Shown one piece after another: positions 34,727-46,264 of a stretch of DNA of 64,000 bases. Positions within the stretch are counted from its first letter, which is position 1, and every line of letters begins with the position of its first letter. Made by a program: the position numbers and the translations under genes. Under the pieces are notes generated by a model. The model saw nothing but the letters and a program-made list of their open reading frames with translations, ran no database searches and was not told the origin of the DNA. This stretch comes from Bilabrum cf. latius (lineage: Eukaryota > Bigyra: Bicosoecida > Bigyra > Bicosoecida): NCBI GenBank assembly GCA_965178125.1, contig OZ237743.1, positions 558,001 to 622,000 on the forward strand, given 5' to 3'.

Positions 34727-37700
34727 ATGCGCGCCTTGACGGTACTTTTAGCGATAACAGCGGCGTATGCATCCATACGTTACGATGTGTCTCTGCGCGC
34801 GGGCGCTGGTCAGGCGTATAGCATCAGGACCTATCGAAGCCCCGGCATACTCAGTGCCAGAGTTGAGGTGAATGGCACGTGGGGTCCTATCCGGCCCATC
34901 TGTGGCGACGGATTCACACAGAGCGATGCTCTCGAGTACTGCAAAGCGTAGGATAATGCGGGGCTGGCGCAGTTTGCCCTGGTGCCCTCTGCTAATGCGT
35001 CTGACGCTGAGGTCACGACTTCGTGTACTGCCGCTAGATGCGAGTACGCGCACTCTCCGGGCGCTTGCACCTCTGGAACCATAGTTGGCCTTGAATGTGC
35101 CAAGGTAGAGCTCGGGATCGCTCGCGAGGCGGACCCTAGCAAGGAGCCGCTGAACAGGCCAGCTCCTACTCGCGTGCTACCCCCTCGAGCGAGAGGCATC
35201 GGGGCGATGTGGTCCTTCAACGGAGATGTGTGGCGCTATTTGTGGTAGAATAAGTTTGACGATCCCAGTAATCGGACTGTGAACAACTTCTGCCGGTTGG
35301 TGGGATTTCCGGCGGGCTTGGTGAGCTCGTCCGGTGGAGGGATCACTCATGGCGTCGAGTACATCGACTACGGATCTTCTGGCCGCCAAACTCTGGTCAA
35401 GTCGTATTACGGCGTTATGAAAGACTGTGACGTTGAGCTCATGAGCATCAATGGCTGTAGCGACCTTGCCGATTCCTGGGTTGCAGACGTTGGTGAGGGT
35501 TAGCGGATCGAGTGCTCCAGGGTTCGGTTCCACACGGACGGGGGCAGCTCCGGCGGCATCTCTGCCGAGGCCGTCGCTATCGAACACCCGCTGGCCACAA
35601 CGGCCAGTGGTATGCTCCTGGCCGATCGATTCCTCGAGCACCTGCCCTCTGGATGCGCAGACACAAACGGAGAGACGTCCGGCTGGGGCAGCACCACCGC
35701 CACCTCGGGTCCTGTGTGCGACCAGAACATGGACGATGCCACGGCAGACAGGGTGTGCTCGTGGATGGGCTTCGACAGAGCATCGAGCTACACCAAGGGA
35801 CGAGACTTGTCCTCACACGGCGCCGGCGCGTCTTTCCCCATCGGGGCACTGTCGTGCGCTGCAGATGCGCACGTGCCCGAGGACTGCGCCATGCAGACCA
35901 TGAAGGGCGCCACTGGCGAGGCGCGGTCCGGGGACACCACGGGTGCGTGCGCGCTTCCGGACGACGGCACTGCCGCCGAGCCGCTGCCCAGCGAATGCGG
36001 CGGCACCAGCGGAGTGCAGCTGACGTGCGAGCGGGAGTGGATCGTGAGGGTCATGCCGGAGTCGCACGGTGGCCAGCCGGCCGAGGACTACACGCTGTAC
36101 ACGAGCCAGGACACTTTCGATGGAGTCGTGATGGTGCAGGTGCACGGCCAGCCGCAGCACCGGGTCTGCGCCGCTGAAGCAGACCTCGATGGAGATGCCG
36201 GCCAGCGGATCGGAGATGCCGTGTGCAGGTCGATGGGGTACGCCTTGGGGGCATGGAAGGGCTCCGTGAGGACTGGCAAAGGACCCGCTGTGTATGACCC
36301 TTCGGTGCCTGTGGGTGTTCACCTGCGGTCCTGCAGCAGCGGCGCGAGCTCTCTGAGTTCCTGCCAGCACAATCTCCTAGAGCCGTCACTGTCGTGGTGG
36401 GAAGCAGGCGACACGTGCGCCAGTCGCGGCCTGGTGGACGTGCGGGTCAGCTGCCAAGAGAGAGAGCTGGCGCTGATGCGATACTACAAGTTCACGGACG
36501 ACCAAGCCCTGATCCTGACTCCGCAAGCACAGCCAGGTGGCAGTGCTATCCCGCCGTACCAGGGACTGCTCGTCTGGAAGGCTCCGCGAGAGGGGGCCTA
36601 CAGCCCTCAAGTGTGCTCACCGTCTAGCATGAGCCCAGAGCCGGATGCAGCCATCGCCCTGGTGTGCCAAGAGCTGGGGTATTCCGGCGCACCGGGGACC
36701 TTCAGGATCCGTCCACCGTACGACTTCCGCTATCGCTACACGCAGGGCATGGGACAGACCCTGGGCATGGGTGCTACAAACATGCCGCTGGGCTGCCTGG
36801 GCCTCGACGAGGAGGAGCTTACCAGCATCGGCGACTGCTCCCTACTGAGCTCGTACAGCGCGTGCGGCAACCGTGCGGCCTACAGCGTGCAGTGCGCTAC
36901 ACCCACGGTGGAGCTGCGGGAGGGCCAGCAGGGCGTGCTGGAAGCGAGGCTGACTATCCCGGCAGAGGCTGCAGCAGGCAGTGAACCGGCGGTGGGCGGG
37001 TGGGGCCCCGTGTGCTTCGAGTCCGGCTAGACTCTAGAGGAGACGGCATACGATGGGTATTGCCAGGCCATTGGCACATCTACTGCTGCTGTCAAGTACG
37101 AGCAGCCGAAGCAGATCGACGACGTGCCCACGTCAATACAAGGATTCACAGCGAAGAACCTAGAGTGCAGCGGCGGGGACTGCACGGCAGACGGTTACTT
37201 CGAGCACGGGTGGGAACGAGCCTGGTCGGTGGGTTGCGTGGTGGTGCAGATCCAGTGCGATGCAGGCTCCAGCGGCTACGTGGCGTTCGGGCGCGGGAGT
37301 GGTGGGTATGGAGATGACGGCAGCAGCGGCGGGGGGAGTTGGTGGGAGGATGACCGGCAGGGCGGGGGCAGCTGGGCCGACGACGGGTGGTCGGACGGAT
37401 ATGACAGCTTCGATGAAAGTGGAGGTGGTGGCGGTTTTGGTGAAGGCGATGATGGTGGCGGTGGCGGCGGCGGTGGCGGCGGCGGTGGCGGCGGCGGCGG
37501 GGGCGGCGGCGGTGGCGGCGGTGGAGAAGGGGGTGCCGGCGGGGACGGGATAGGGGCAGACGGCCAGTCTACCGGAGGCGACGGTGGAAATGATGGTGAT
37601 GGCGACGGTGATGGTGTGGGTGCTGGTGCGGTTGCTGGGATCGTGGTTGGTGCGGTGGTTTTGGTGGGCATCGGTGCCGGCGTGGCCTACTTCATGCTTG

Positions 37701-37939
37701 GAAGCAGCGCGGGGGTGGCGGGAACAGCTGCCACCGCTGGCGCCGGTGGCGCGGCTGGGCTCGCGCCTGCATCCTCGGGCCCTGTCCAAGTCAATGTGCA
37801 ATTCGAGCAGCTGTCCGGTCCCACGACCGCGGGTAGTGACTCCTTCGGCAAGACGAACCCGTTACAACAAGCCCAAGGTTTTGCGACCGCGAGCTCCGCC
37901 CCTCAGGCTGGTTCAAAGCCTGGGGCCGGATTTGTGTGA
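34727..37939 (+). CDS. SRCR (scavenger receptor Cys-rich) membrane protein
   Basis: 1,070 residues, probably a type I surface receptor. ATG 34727 gives a clean signal peptide (MRALTVLLAITAAYA). About six SRCR-like modules follow, shown by repeated ends such as FCRLVGF, VCSWMGF, VCRSMGY, VCQELGY and YCQAIG, and by closing Cys strands (VGLEC, VQLTC, VRVSC, YSVQC, VQIQC). A glycine-rich segment with a 24-residue polyglycine run (37454-37525) leads to a single span (AGIVVGAVVLVGIGAGVAYF, near 37640) and a short tail. TAG is sense at 34949, 35246, 35501 and 37028; the first and third fall on positions that are hydrophobic in the sister modules. The stop is TGA. Ligands are unknown. Confidence 0.85.
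37454..37525 (+). repeat. Polyglycine-coding (GGC/GGT)n tract
   Basis: Twenty-four consecutive Gly codons in the juxtamembrane stalk of the SRCR protein, a likely slippage-prone tract. Confidence 0.9.
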
Positions 37940-38116
37940 GCGAGAGCGCTTTGCCTGGTCTTGTGTGACTCTGGCATCAATCACGGACTGACATTAGTCA
38001 CGCCTAGTGATCGTGCATGGTACGTTCGGGCTGCTTACCGCCCTGCGTCTGCAACCCTCAGCGATGATCGTAGCGATTGCTTTAACCTTAAGACGGCCTA
38101 CTGCAGTACATACACA

Positions 38117-41100
38117 TTAATGCTCTTTCAATGGATGGGCAACAAACCAGCTGTGCGTGTGGCCGTCGTCACCCCCGACCGTGACCCTCACGACCCCCTC
38201 CTGGCCTTCCTCCCCGTACGAGGCCCACTGGCTGGTTCCAGTTTGAGCGTCCGTCCAGTAGTACGACTGCTCCGTTGGGTCATACAAGAGAGACCACGTT
38301 TCAAACACTGCCACCGCACCACCGTGATCACCACCTGCACTCTGCAACGAATCACCGTTCGGGCCGTGCTGCCCTTCTTCACTAGCAGCGCTCTGGCCCG
38401 CCCCCTAGCTTGCTTCAGGACCAGGCACCGCATGCCCGCCGCCACCATGCCCAACCTCATCGACAGCTTTTTCTGCATCAGCATGCGCTGCGGAACCGCC
38501 CGCTTCAGGAGACTTGCCTATCCCGAGAGCATCGTGCAACTGTTGAATCTGTGCCAGCTCGGCCTCTTCCAAGGTGGCCCGTTTCTCATCTGATACCTCA
38601 GCGCTCTGAGCTATCATCCCATCGGCGATGGACCGAACGTCTTGCAAGGTGTATGGCGCATGCAGGCTCTCGGCACTGCCAGGGGCAGGCTGCTGCGCAA
38701 GCCATGCATTCAGCATGGGCCTGTCGACCTCGTTCTCTGGCTGCACCTCGTAGCCAAGCCTGTTTCTGGGGTCTTCATGCCAGAGGAGTGCCTCTTGCGC
38801 GGCGTGAACTGGGTGACCAATGGCAGATCCATCGTTGTGCCAGCTGCCTTCATGCTGCTGCTGGCCATTGCTGTAGCCCGATTCGGCACCGGGAGCAGCT
38901 TCACCGTCGTATCCTCCCTCCTATGTGGGACTGGGGGTGCCGAGCGCCATGCTGATGAGATTGCCAGTGGCACCATGATCCAACTCGTTCTGCATCACAC
39001 CCCCAAGTCCAGCGTCGGTGGCATGCACTGACGCAGTGCTACTGCTGTCCTACGGCGGCTGCTGCAGCTCCCTCCGTACTGTGGTGTTGCCTTGCACTAC
39101 TGCCTCCTGTCCACCAACGGCTCCACTGACAGAGACGTTGCGTCTTGATCCAACAGAAGCCACGCCCAGAGCTGCTTCGGCAGCAGCTCCAAACATTACG
39201 GCCTGCTTCTCGCTTGCACTTGATGGTGCCTCCAACGGACGCTCGATGCCAGTGGCTGAGGCCTCGGCCATCAGGGCAGCCTGCAGCGCTGCATTGGCAG
39301 ATTGCGGCGTGGGCGTGGGGTCAGCGGTGAAAATCGCATCGGCCTGCGGACGAGTGCCCGCCTACACTTCCCTGTGCCTGGCGAGTACCCTCACGACGTG
39401 CCTGTGCCTGTTCATGGCAGCAATCCTCTCCGCAGTGAGGCCTGCCTTATTCGACAGAGTAGAATCTGCGCCGGCTTGCAGCAGCGCCACCACCATTCCG
39501 CGCTATCCGTTGCTCGCTGCTGCATGGAGCGGCGTATCGCCCCGTTGGTCCGGCATTGACACCGTGGCTAAGTCATCATCACGAGAGCACAGCAGCATGG
39601 CCGCCTCGGTCCTGCCTGTCGCGGCCATGGTGAAGAGGGGGCACCTGCCCACCTTGTCAATCGCGAAGATATCGCCACCTGCTTCGATCAGCTTCTCCAA
39701 GCAGGCATCAGTGCTGGCGGCGTGCGTGGGCGTGATCCCCTACAGGTTGGCCTGCGTTGCGCGGGCACCGCTATCGAGAAGAATAGATAGTGACTCGAGA
39801 TTACCTCGAGCGGCGGCCACGTGGACTGGAGTGTCGGCGTTCTGATCGCCTGCATCGACCCAAGTGGGCTGAGTGTCGATCAGCACGGCGCAGCACTCCA
39901 TGTGATTGCGAGCAGCCGCGAAGAATAGAGGTGACCGACCCAAGTCATCCGCTTGGTTCAAGCCGGACATGTCTCCAAGCATAAGCTGCTGCAGGCACTC
40001 CATGTGTCCGCAAGATGCAGCGAAATGGAGGGCGTATGCACCGGCGCCCAAGCAGAACTGGCAGGGTGCCTCGCCAGGCCCAGGCATCGGAAGGTGGTCA
40101 GCGGCATCCTCAGCCGGTTCTGCGACCGTAGGACGATGCTCGTGGTGCTCCGCATAGCCGGCCTAGTGCTGCTACCGGTGGTCGTGCTGGTGGTGCTACC
40201 CATGATGCCAATCATGGGATTGATGATGTGAGTCGTCTGTCCAGTCAGTGACGCCGTGCTCTTGCTACTGGTAGTGCTGGTCAGCTGCAGCGTTGCCATC
40301 CTTGTGCTCGGAATCAACCCCTGTGTATCCAGCAAAGTCCATGGGGGGATCCTCAGCGGGCGTTTGCGGCACTGCTGGGAACACGCCATTTGAGTGAGGC
40401 TCGGGCTCGCCTGCGGGTGTCTGCGGCACCGCAGCTGCGACAGCCACGAAGGCTTTGCCCGACTCTGTGACGCTAGGCGGGGTCCCAAGCGGCGTCTATG
40501 GCACCACGAAAGCATGCGATGAGCCTTCCTCGGCCTAGTGAGGGGCGTGCGTAGACTATGCCTCTGCTCGATCGTCCATCTCGCCGTCCCGACTGGTCTC
40601 ACTGTTCGGCTCGGTTTGTATCTGCAGAAGTGCGAAGCCAGGCGTGGACTGGGCTGCTAGTGCAGGCGCTTCGCTACTTGCTTTACTGCCAGTACTGTCT
40701 TTTTCAGTGCGATCGATGCTGACTGTTTCTTGGAGTGCGGGTGACTTGACGTCCTGCGTCAAGACTGCCGGTGCTGGGTCAGGGCTGCGATCTTGGCCGC
40801 TCGGGGGTCGTGCAATTGGTGCCTCGATGGACTGGGGCTCCCGGGGTAACTTATTGCTAGTTGCATTCGTGACCACTGAAGCGGCAGCCACAGCTGATGC
40901 AGCAGCGGTGGGGGCGGTTGATGCCAGCGAACCAGACATGCTACCGCCTTGTAACGCTGATGAGGGCACAGGTGCGGACAACCGGCTGCTTGGGTGCTGA
41001 TCAGCCACTTTAGGCTCAGTTGCAGTCGGGGTTGTCTCCTTTGCAGAAACTGTCTGACTTGCTCCATTGCTAGGAGCTGCTCGTACTGACGCTGGGGCAC

Positions 41101-43795
41101 TATCGGTAGAAACGGCTGTCTCCTGCAAAAGACCAGCCTATGAGCACGGACCTTGCTGCTGCTCAACTTTGCCATGTGCTTTTGGATTCGCATTGGAATC
41201 AGGGGCAACTTGCGACTATGGGACGCCTTCATCAGGACTGTCTACCAGGGCCGCGCGGCCGCTGTTAGCCTTCGGGTCAGAGGAAGACTAGGCGGTGGGC
41301 TAGGGTACACTACTCGGTTCACCAATTGCAGACTTCTTCTGCTAAGAGGTAGTAGGGTCTGATCTCTGTTCAGTACTCTCGTGATGAGATGTGCCTGAGC
41401 ATGCTGCTGATAGACCTGCAGCACCTTGCAAGGCGCCAACGTGATCGGCACCCGCACGTATCGCAGAGGCCCCAATCATAGCGATACCAGCTGCTGGTGC
41501 TTCCACTGGTCTGCCTGTATCGGTTTGGTCTTGCCTTGGGCTCATGGCAGTCGATGGTACATTCGAGTGCACATTGGTGCGATCAACAGCATCCGGAGGC
41601 ACAGTCATAGAGCCCACTTCACTGGAGATATGGGAAGGTTCCCCCAGATCAAATCCTAGTGCTGCACTGACGGCTTGGGAGGCAGCATCGCCAGGCGCCG
41701 AGCTATGCGGCTCCGACAGTTTGTCGTCCACATCAAGCTGAGACAAGCGACGCTGGCTAGTGATGTCGCCTGACACGTGCGCGACCCCTGGTGCAGTCTG
41801 ACTGCCCCCATCTGACTGGCTGACCGGCGGCTCGTCGTTGGGCTGGCTGGTCAGCTGGATCTTTGAAGACTATGAATGTGACCCAATCGTTGTTGCAGCC
41901 ACGGACACGGCGTCAGTGTTGCCGCGCGCTAGCTCACTCGATCCTGCTTGGCTCGACGGTCTAGTTGTGACGCCGTTGTCCAACGCCACACCCACACTTG
42001 CGGCAGCGTCCAGGGCTACGTGAGGTGTCCTAGGCAGCGCTGGCAGAGTTACGACGCTGCTTCCTTCACGCCTAGCATCCTGCGCCAGACCGCTGGGACT
42101 ATCTGCACCGTTGATAGCTGCTGCGCCCGACTATCTCCCTTTGCTCGGTGTGACGTGTGGCTTCATTGTCTCCCCGCCGCTTATGCGCTTTCGCCTGCGG
42201 TCTGCATTCATGATCGAGCTGGGCAACCTAGCTTGTTCGTCTTGCTGACCTCCAAGTTGCTGCACATCCATGGCTCCAAATTGTAAGTGACTACCTTGAT
42301 GCCGCGCACCCGAATCGTTGCTATGATCCAAAGGTATTTGCCTTGGATTCTTACCGAGCGGGTCTGCGACACCGTGCCTTGCCTGCGTTGGTGGCTGACG
42401 TCGAGCAGCATCGCTCGCTGTCGAGGCATTCACCGGTGAGACTGCAGGGAGGCGATCTGGCTGGTGACCAGAGGTAGCAGGAAGTATACTTTGGTTCGTG
42501 TCACGGTTGACTGTACCATCAAGAGAGTCCACGCTGGCCCTTCTTGTTCTGGGCTGCAATGGGCCAAGGCCCGGCTGATTTGCTCCGCTGATGGGGCCAT
42601 CCTTCAGATGCAGTGCGCCGGCTTTCGCTGATGATTGTACGCCAAGGCTATCTAGGCCCAGATTCGGATCCCTGATTGCCGCCCGACTGCCGCGATTGGG
42701 CGAGACGTCAGCTCGGCCTAGTTGAGCAGGCAGGGATGGCAGCATGGCTTTCCTTGCCGGTGAGGGCGAGGACAAGCTGGGAAGTGCGGCATTGGCAGGC
42801 GACCCTCCCTGCAGCGGAGAGCCCTGTGCTGGGGCCTGTCTTGCCCGCAGTTGGCCCAGCCTTCCAAGTGTCTTGTTTCCGCTGCATTGGGTCGGGTCAG
42901 TTACCGCAGCTCGCGACCATTGGTCCTGCTGCAGCTCTTTGACTCCCTGCACGGCTGCAAGCCGTCGTGGAGGCGAAATCATTCCCTACGTCTACTCTAT
43001 TCTGCCTGAGGGCTTCCCCCCGGGTGGGGAAGAGGCCAAGGAGGTCGCACCACCACCGAACATGAAGGTACGCGGTGCGAGCGGTGAGAGCCCGGGCGGC
43101 GATGTGCCGGCCCCTACAGTGCACACCTGGCCTTGTAGCGGACTAGACATCGGAACAGGGGCGCCTTCTATCGCCTAGAGTCTGGCAGGTGTCATGCGGC
43201 GAGGTTCTTTGCGCTACGCTGACCGATGGGCTGCGGTTGCGAGGCCGCTGCGTGGCACGCGACCGAGCGCATGCCCCGGAGTCGCATTTGCAGCTCGGTC
43301 CGGGCTGAACAACTGAGACATGGGCGAGGCATAACCACCAAATGAGGGCTGCTTGGATTCTTCCATTGCGGCACTCCGCACAGAACTTGCAGTAGTTTGC
43401 GGACCTACAAGGCCGCCATGTTGGGATTGCCGCCGTCTCTGTGGAGAAGCAAAAACGTGTGAAGGAGAGTCCACCCGAAGTGGAGTCACACCTGGCTAAA
43501 AGCCTCCTTTACCTCCATGTGATGCTGGTAATTCTGAGCTCCCGCGCGAGCTCCGGCGGCCAGCACGACTTCCGAGTCCTGCACGCTGAAAGGCTTGCGC
43601 AGCATCTGGTGCAATCCCACTCAGCAAGTGTCCGTGCGAAAGATGGCCCAGCCCAGCATCAACTCCGTATCCACCTCCCTTCCCGCCTTGATGGCTCGCA
43701 GAAGGGCTCCCAAAAGTGCCCCAATCATCAGCGTCCGCTCTGGTTAATTTGTCTGGTGACGAAAACATTGCCTGAGCACTACTAAATTCAGACAT
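38117..43795 (-). CDS. Ankyrin-repeat and WW-domain protein, TAG-rich
   Basis: 1,892 residues on the minus strand, from ATG 43795 (the first ATG after an in-frame TAA) to TAA at 38117-38119, the only TAA terminator in the window. The N-terminal 1,100 residues are low-complexity. Then come VPQTP repeats (about 1099-1146), a His/Gln-rich stretch, ankyrin repeats at about 1240-1450 (ALHFAASCGH, SPLFFAAARNH, TPVHVAAARGN, TPLHAAASNG), and a C-terminal WW-like domain at about 1830-1855 (WSLLYDPTEQSYYW, TGTSQWA). It is probably a cytoplasmic scaffold. There are 25 in-frame TAG, at plus-strand 43496, 43214, 43175, 42992, 42986, 42131, 41870, 41342, 41300, 41288, 41216, 41138, 40556, 40535, 40496, 40265, 40196, 40172, 40163, 39740, 39503, 39362, 39050, 38921 and 38405. 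Two fall in ankyrin repeats, one replacing the usually polar residue after NG. Confidence 0.82.
40358..40504 (-). repeat. Three VPQTP coding repeats spelled CAG, CAA and TAG
   Basis: On the minus strand the pentapeptide V-P-X-T-P occurs three times in the same frame: 40504-40490 with TAG, 40429-40415 with CAG, and 40372-40358 with CAA. Flanking residues are also similar (Ala or Val before; Pro/Gly/Glu-rich after). This internal repeat points directly to TAG = Gln. Confidence 0.85.
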
Positions 43796-43858
43796 CCCGC
43801 TGCTGTAGGGTGACTTTGTATCAAATTAAGTTAAGCACTGAATACTACGGGACAAAGT
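43796..43858. promoter_or_regulatory. 63-bp divergent intergenic region, likely bidirectional promoter
   Basis: Only 63 bases separate the start codons of the minus-strand ankyrin/WW gene and the plus-strand ZIP transporter. It is AT-richer than the flanks, with ATCAAATTAAGTTAAG in the middle. Any promoter between the two must be shared or lie inside a coding region. Confidence 0.5.
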
Positions 43859-46030
43859 ATGCTCTCATCGTGCTACATTATTGAGTTTGTGCTAACGCCT
43901 ATTCGTTGTATGCTAACGAACGTTCGGCACAACGAGCGAACCGGTGGTGACGATACAACCCCTGCTTTTTCCAAGCGTAAATTAGAGTCCATGCGGCTCG
44001 ACAATGTTGACTCGAGTAGCAGCGAGATGTTCAAATATGCAAGTTTGACTGCAGACGTTCGCCATGGGATCAACGAAGCTGAAGCTGAAGCTGGAATGGA
44101 CATCGAGGAATCTGGAGGAGGAGGCGCACACCTCGGTTGGGCAAAGGCAGGATCAGCTCTCCTGCTACTGTTTGCCGCCCTTCTTGGCGGCGTTCTATCG
44201 GTCTGGGTCAGCGGACCTGATGCCGCTACTGCGGGGATTTAGTATCTAGTTCAGTTAGGACAGCGTTTCTGCTGCTGCCAACAGTGCCGCAGCTCTCGAT
44301 AGGCTGCGATGCCGTCGTTGAGAGATCGTTAGGTTGATCGCATCAGAGAAGATGCGATAGAATCAGGTTCTCCAAAAGCTACGGTCAGCATGACGGTTGC
44401 CGGAGTGCCAAAGCCACTGGAGCTACCAGGGACGCGCAAGGAAGATAGCCAACGGGTCGATGCATCCAGAATAGGTGACTAGAGCGAAGGTCTTGCTCTA
44501 GAGGAAGTGTCTCAATGCCTCGTTCTAGCCCAGCTTCTTGCAGCTGGGGTTGTTCTTGCCGCTGCTCTGGTGCATCTGCTGCCTGACGCGGCCGATGCGG
44601 CGAGCACGCTGCTGGGCTCCTGCGAGGGCGACGAGGACTGCGACGAGAGCTTCCCGATCGGGCACGCGATCGCGGGTATCGCATTCGTGCTAGTGGCGGG
44701 CGTGGACGCGGCGGCGCACGAAGCTGTGCATGCTTCGGTAGCCGGTGCCGGGTCTACCACACTAACACCAACTGCCAACGCAACCACCCCCATGCTCACT
44801 CCCAGGGCAGTGGCATCGCCCGGCGGTGTCACCAAGCGACTGCTGAAGCGACTGCACCCCTCCGTCCAGAATGGTGAAAGAAATCACCGAGAGTTGTCGG
44901 GAGCTGATGCACGCGCTGCCCTGGGTGCTGCCGTGGATGTTGTGCACAAAGAGGCCGGCGATTCGGCACGGGGCGGGAGCACGAGTCCAGTCATGGAAGG
45001 CAGTCCCGGCCACACAGCCATGACCGCGACTGCATCGGCTTCTGCAGCGGGGAGGGTGACGAGTGCCAATGCCGGAGGTACTTCCAGGTTAGGTGCGAGG
45101 GCACCAAGCTACGGCTCGGTCGATCGTGATGGTGGACAGGCAGCGGGGCGGGGCGGGTCAGGTGATGGCAGCGGTTCCGATGATGCATCGGCCAGGATCA
45201 GGGCGAGCACGGAGCAGGTGCTCGGTGGCGAGCATGGGGATACTGAAGATGAAGAAAACGAGGAGCTCGTGCCCTCCTTCGGCATGTCCAAAGCAGACCA
45301 GCTCGGGGCGGCCAGCACGGGCGTGATCTTCGTGCTGGCTCTGGTGCTGCACTCGTCACTCGCAGGTCTGGCCGCGGGAGCCGCAGGGGAGCCTAGGGAA
45401 CTGTTGGATGTGATGGTGGCGCTGGTCGCACACAAAGGACTCGCTGCCTTTGCTCTGGGGCAGCAGCTGCTGCGGGCAGTGGCTGGCCTCGGCTGGCGCA
45501 TGGCACTGGGTCTCTTCTTCGTCTTCGCGCTGTCCACACCGATCGGCGTGGGTGTGGGGGCTGGGCTGCGCGCAGCTGCCAGCGGCTTCAACGCAGATGG
45601 GCCGCTGGTGGGCGTGCTGCTGGCAGCTGCAGCCGGCGCGTTCCTGCAGGTGGCCATTCAGGAGATGGTGGCGCCTCCGCTGGGCAGAAGGCTGCAGGTG
45701 GGGGAGCATCCGTGCTTCTGCTGCATGCCGGGCCGGTGGTCCTGTTGCGGGGAAAAAGGCACCGGGAGGACACCGCGTGGTGGTTCAGGAGAGGGCGAGG
45801 GCGGCACTGGTGGTGGTGGCGCGATGCATGCGGGTGCTCGTGATGACAGCCACGGCGATGACGCCGGGACGACCGGTTTCCTGGCTGGAAACAGGACCGT
45901 GAGCGATACTGTGGGAGGAAGGGACGGCGGTGTGTCCGGGGCATTTGGCGCTCTTCTGTGGTCTGGGAGCAAGATCGCTGCGCTTGGGCTGGGATTTGGC
46001 GCCATGTCTTTGCTGGCAGTGTGGGTGTGA
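43859..46030 (+). CDS. ZIP (SLC39) family metal transporter, copy A
   Basis: 723 residues, TGA stop. ZIP proteins move Zn2+ or Fe2+ into the cytosol. Membrane spans: SGSALLLLF-like TM1 (AGSALLLLFAALLGGVLSV); QLLAAGVVLAAALVHLLPDA; HAIAGIAFVLVAGVDAAAHE; a long variable loop; TGVIFVLALVLHSSLAGLA (the TM4 metal-site region, with HS present but the usual Glu replaced by Ala); LVAHKGLAAFALG (TM5 HK motif); two more; and KIAALGLGFGAMSLLAVWV. TAG is sense at 44240, 44300, 44330 and 44480, all in the TM1-TM2 loop. That loop could also hide an intron, but the frame is open and copy B has a comparable loop. It is divergent from the ankyrin/WW gene and in tandem with copy B. Confidence 0.85.
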
Positions 46031-46033
46031 TGG
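44504..46033 (+). repeat. Tandem-duplicated ZIP core, copy A
   Basis: Segments 44504-44720 and 45215-46033 are nearly identical to 46736-46952 and 47096-47914. I count three differences in the first 217 bases and two in the last 390. A long unique loop and a diverged island (about 45383-45463) interrupt the identity. Similarity stops a few bases after the stop codon. Confidence 0.9.
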
Positions 46034-46264
46034 TTTGATGAGCGCAAGGGATATTATTATAGCGACGAATGACGGGCGAATGATTCTGTTTAATGCTGAA
46101 TTAGGCCTCAGCCAGCGGAACCTTGCTAGGCCATACGAACGGAACCTGCTTAGCGGAACAGGTTCCGGAGACTTTCACGACAGCCACACATCACATTTAC
46201 CGGGACTGGTAGTACATCAGTCGCTGCAGAAGCCAAGATAGGGTGTAGGAGTCTCGTGCGCAAC

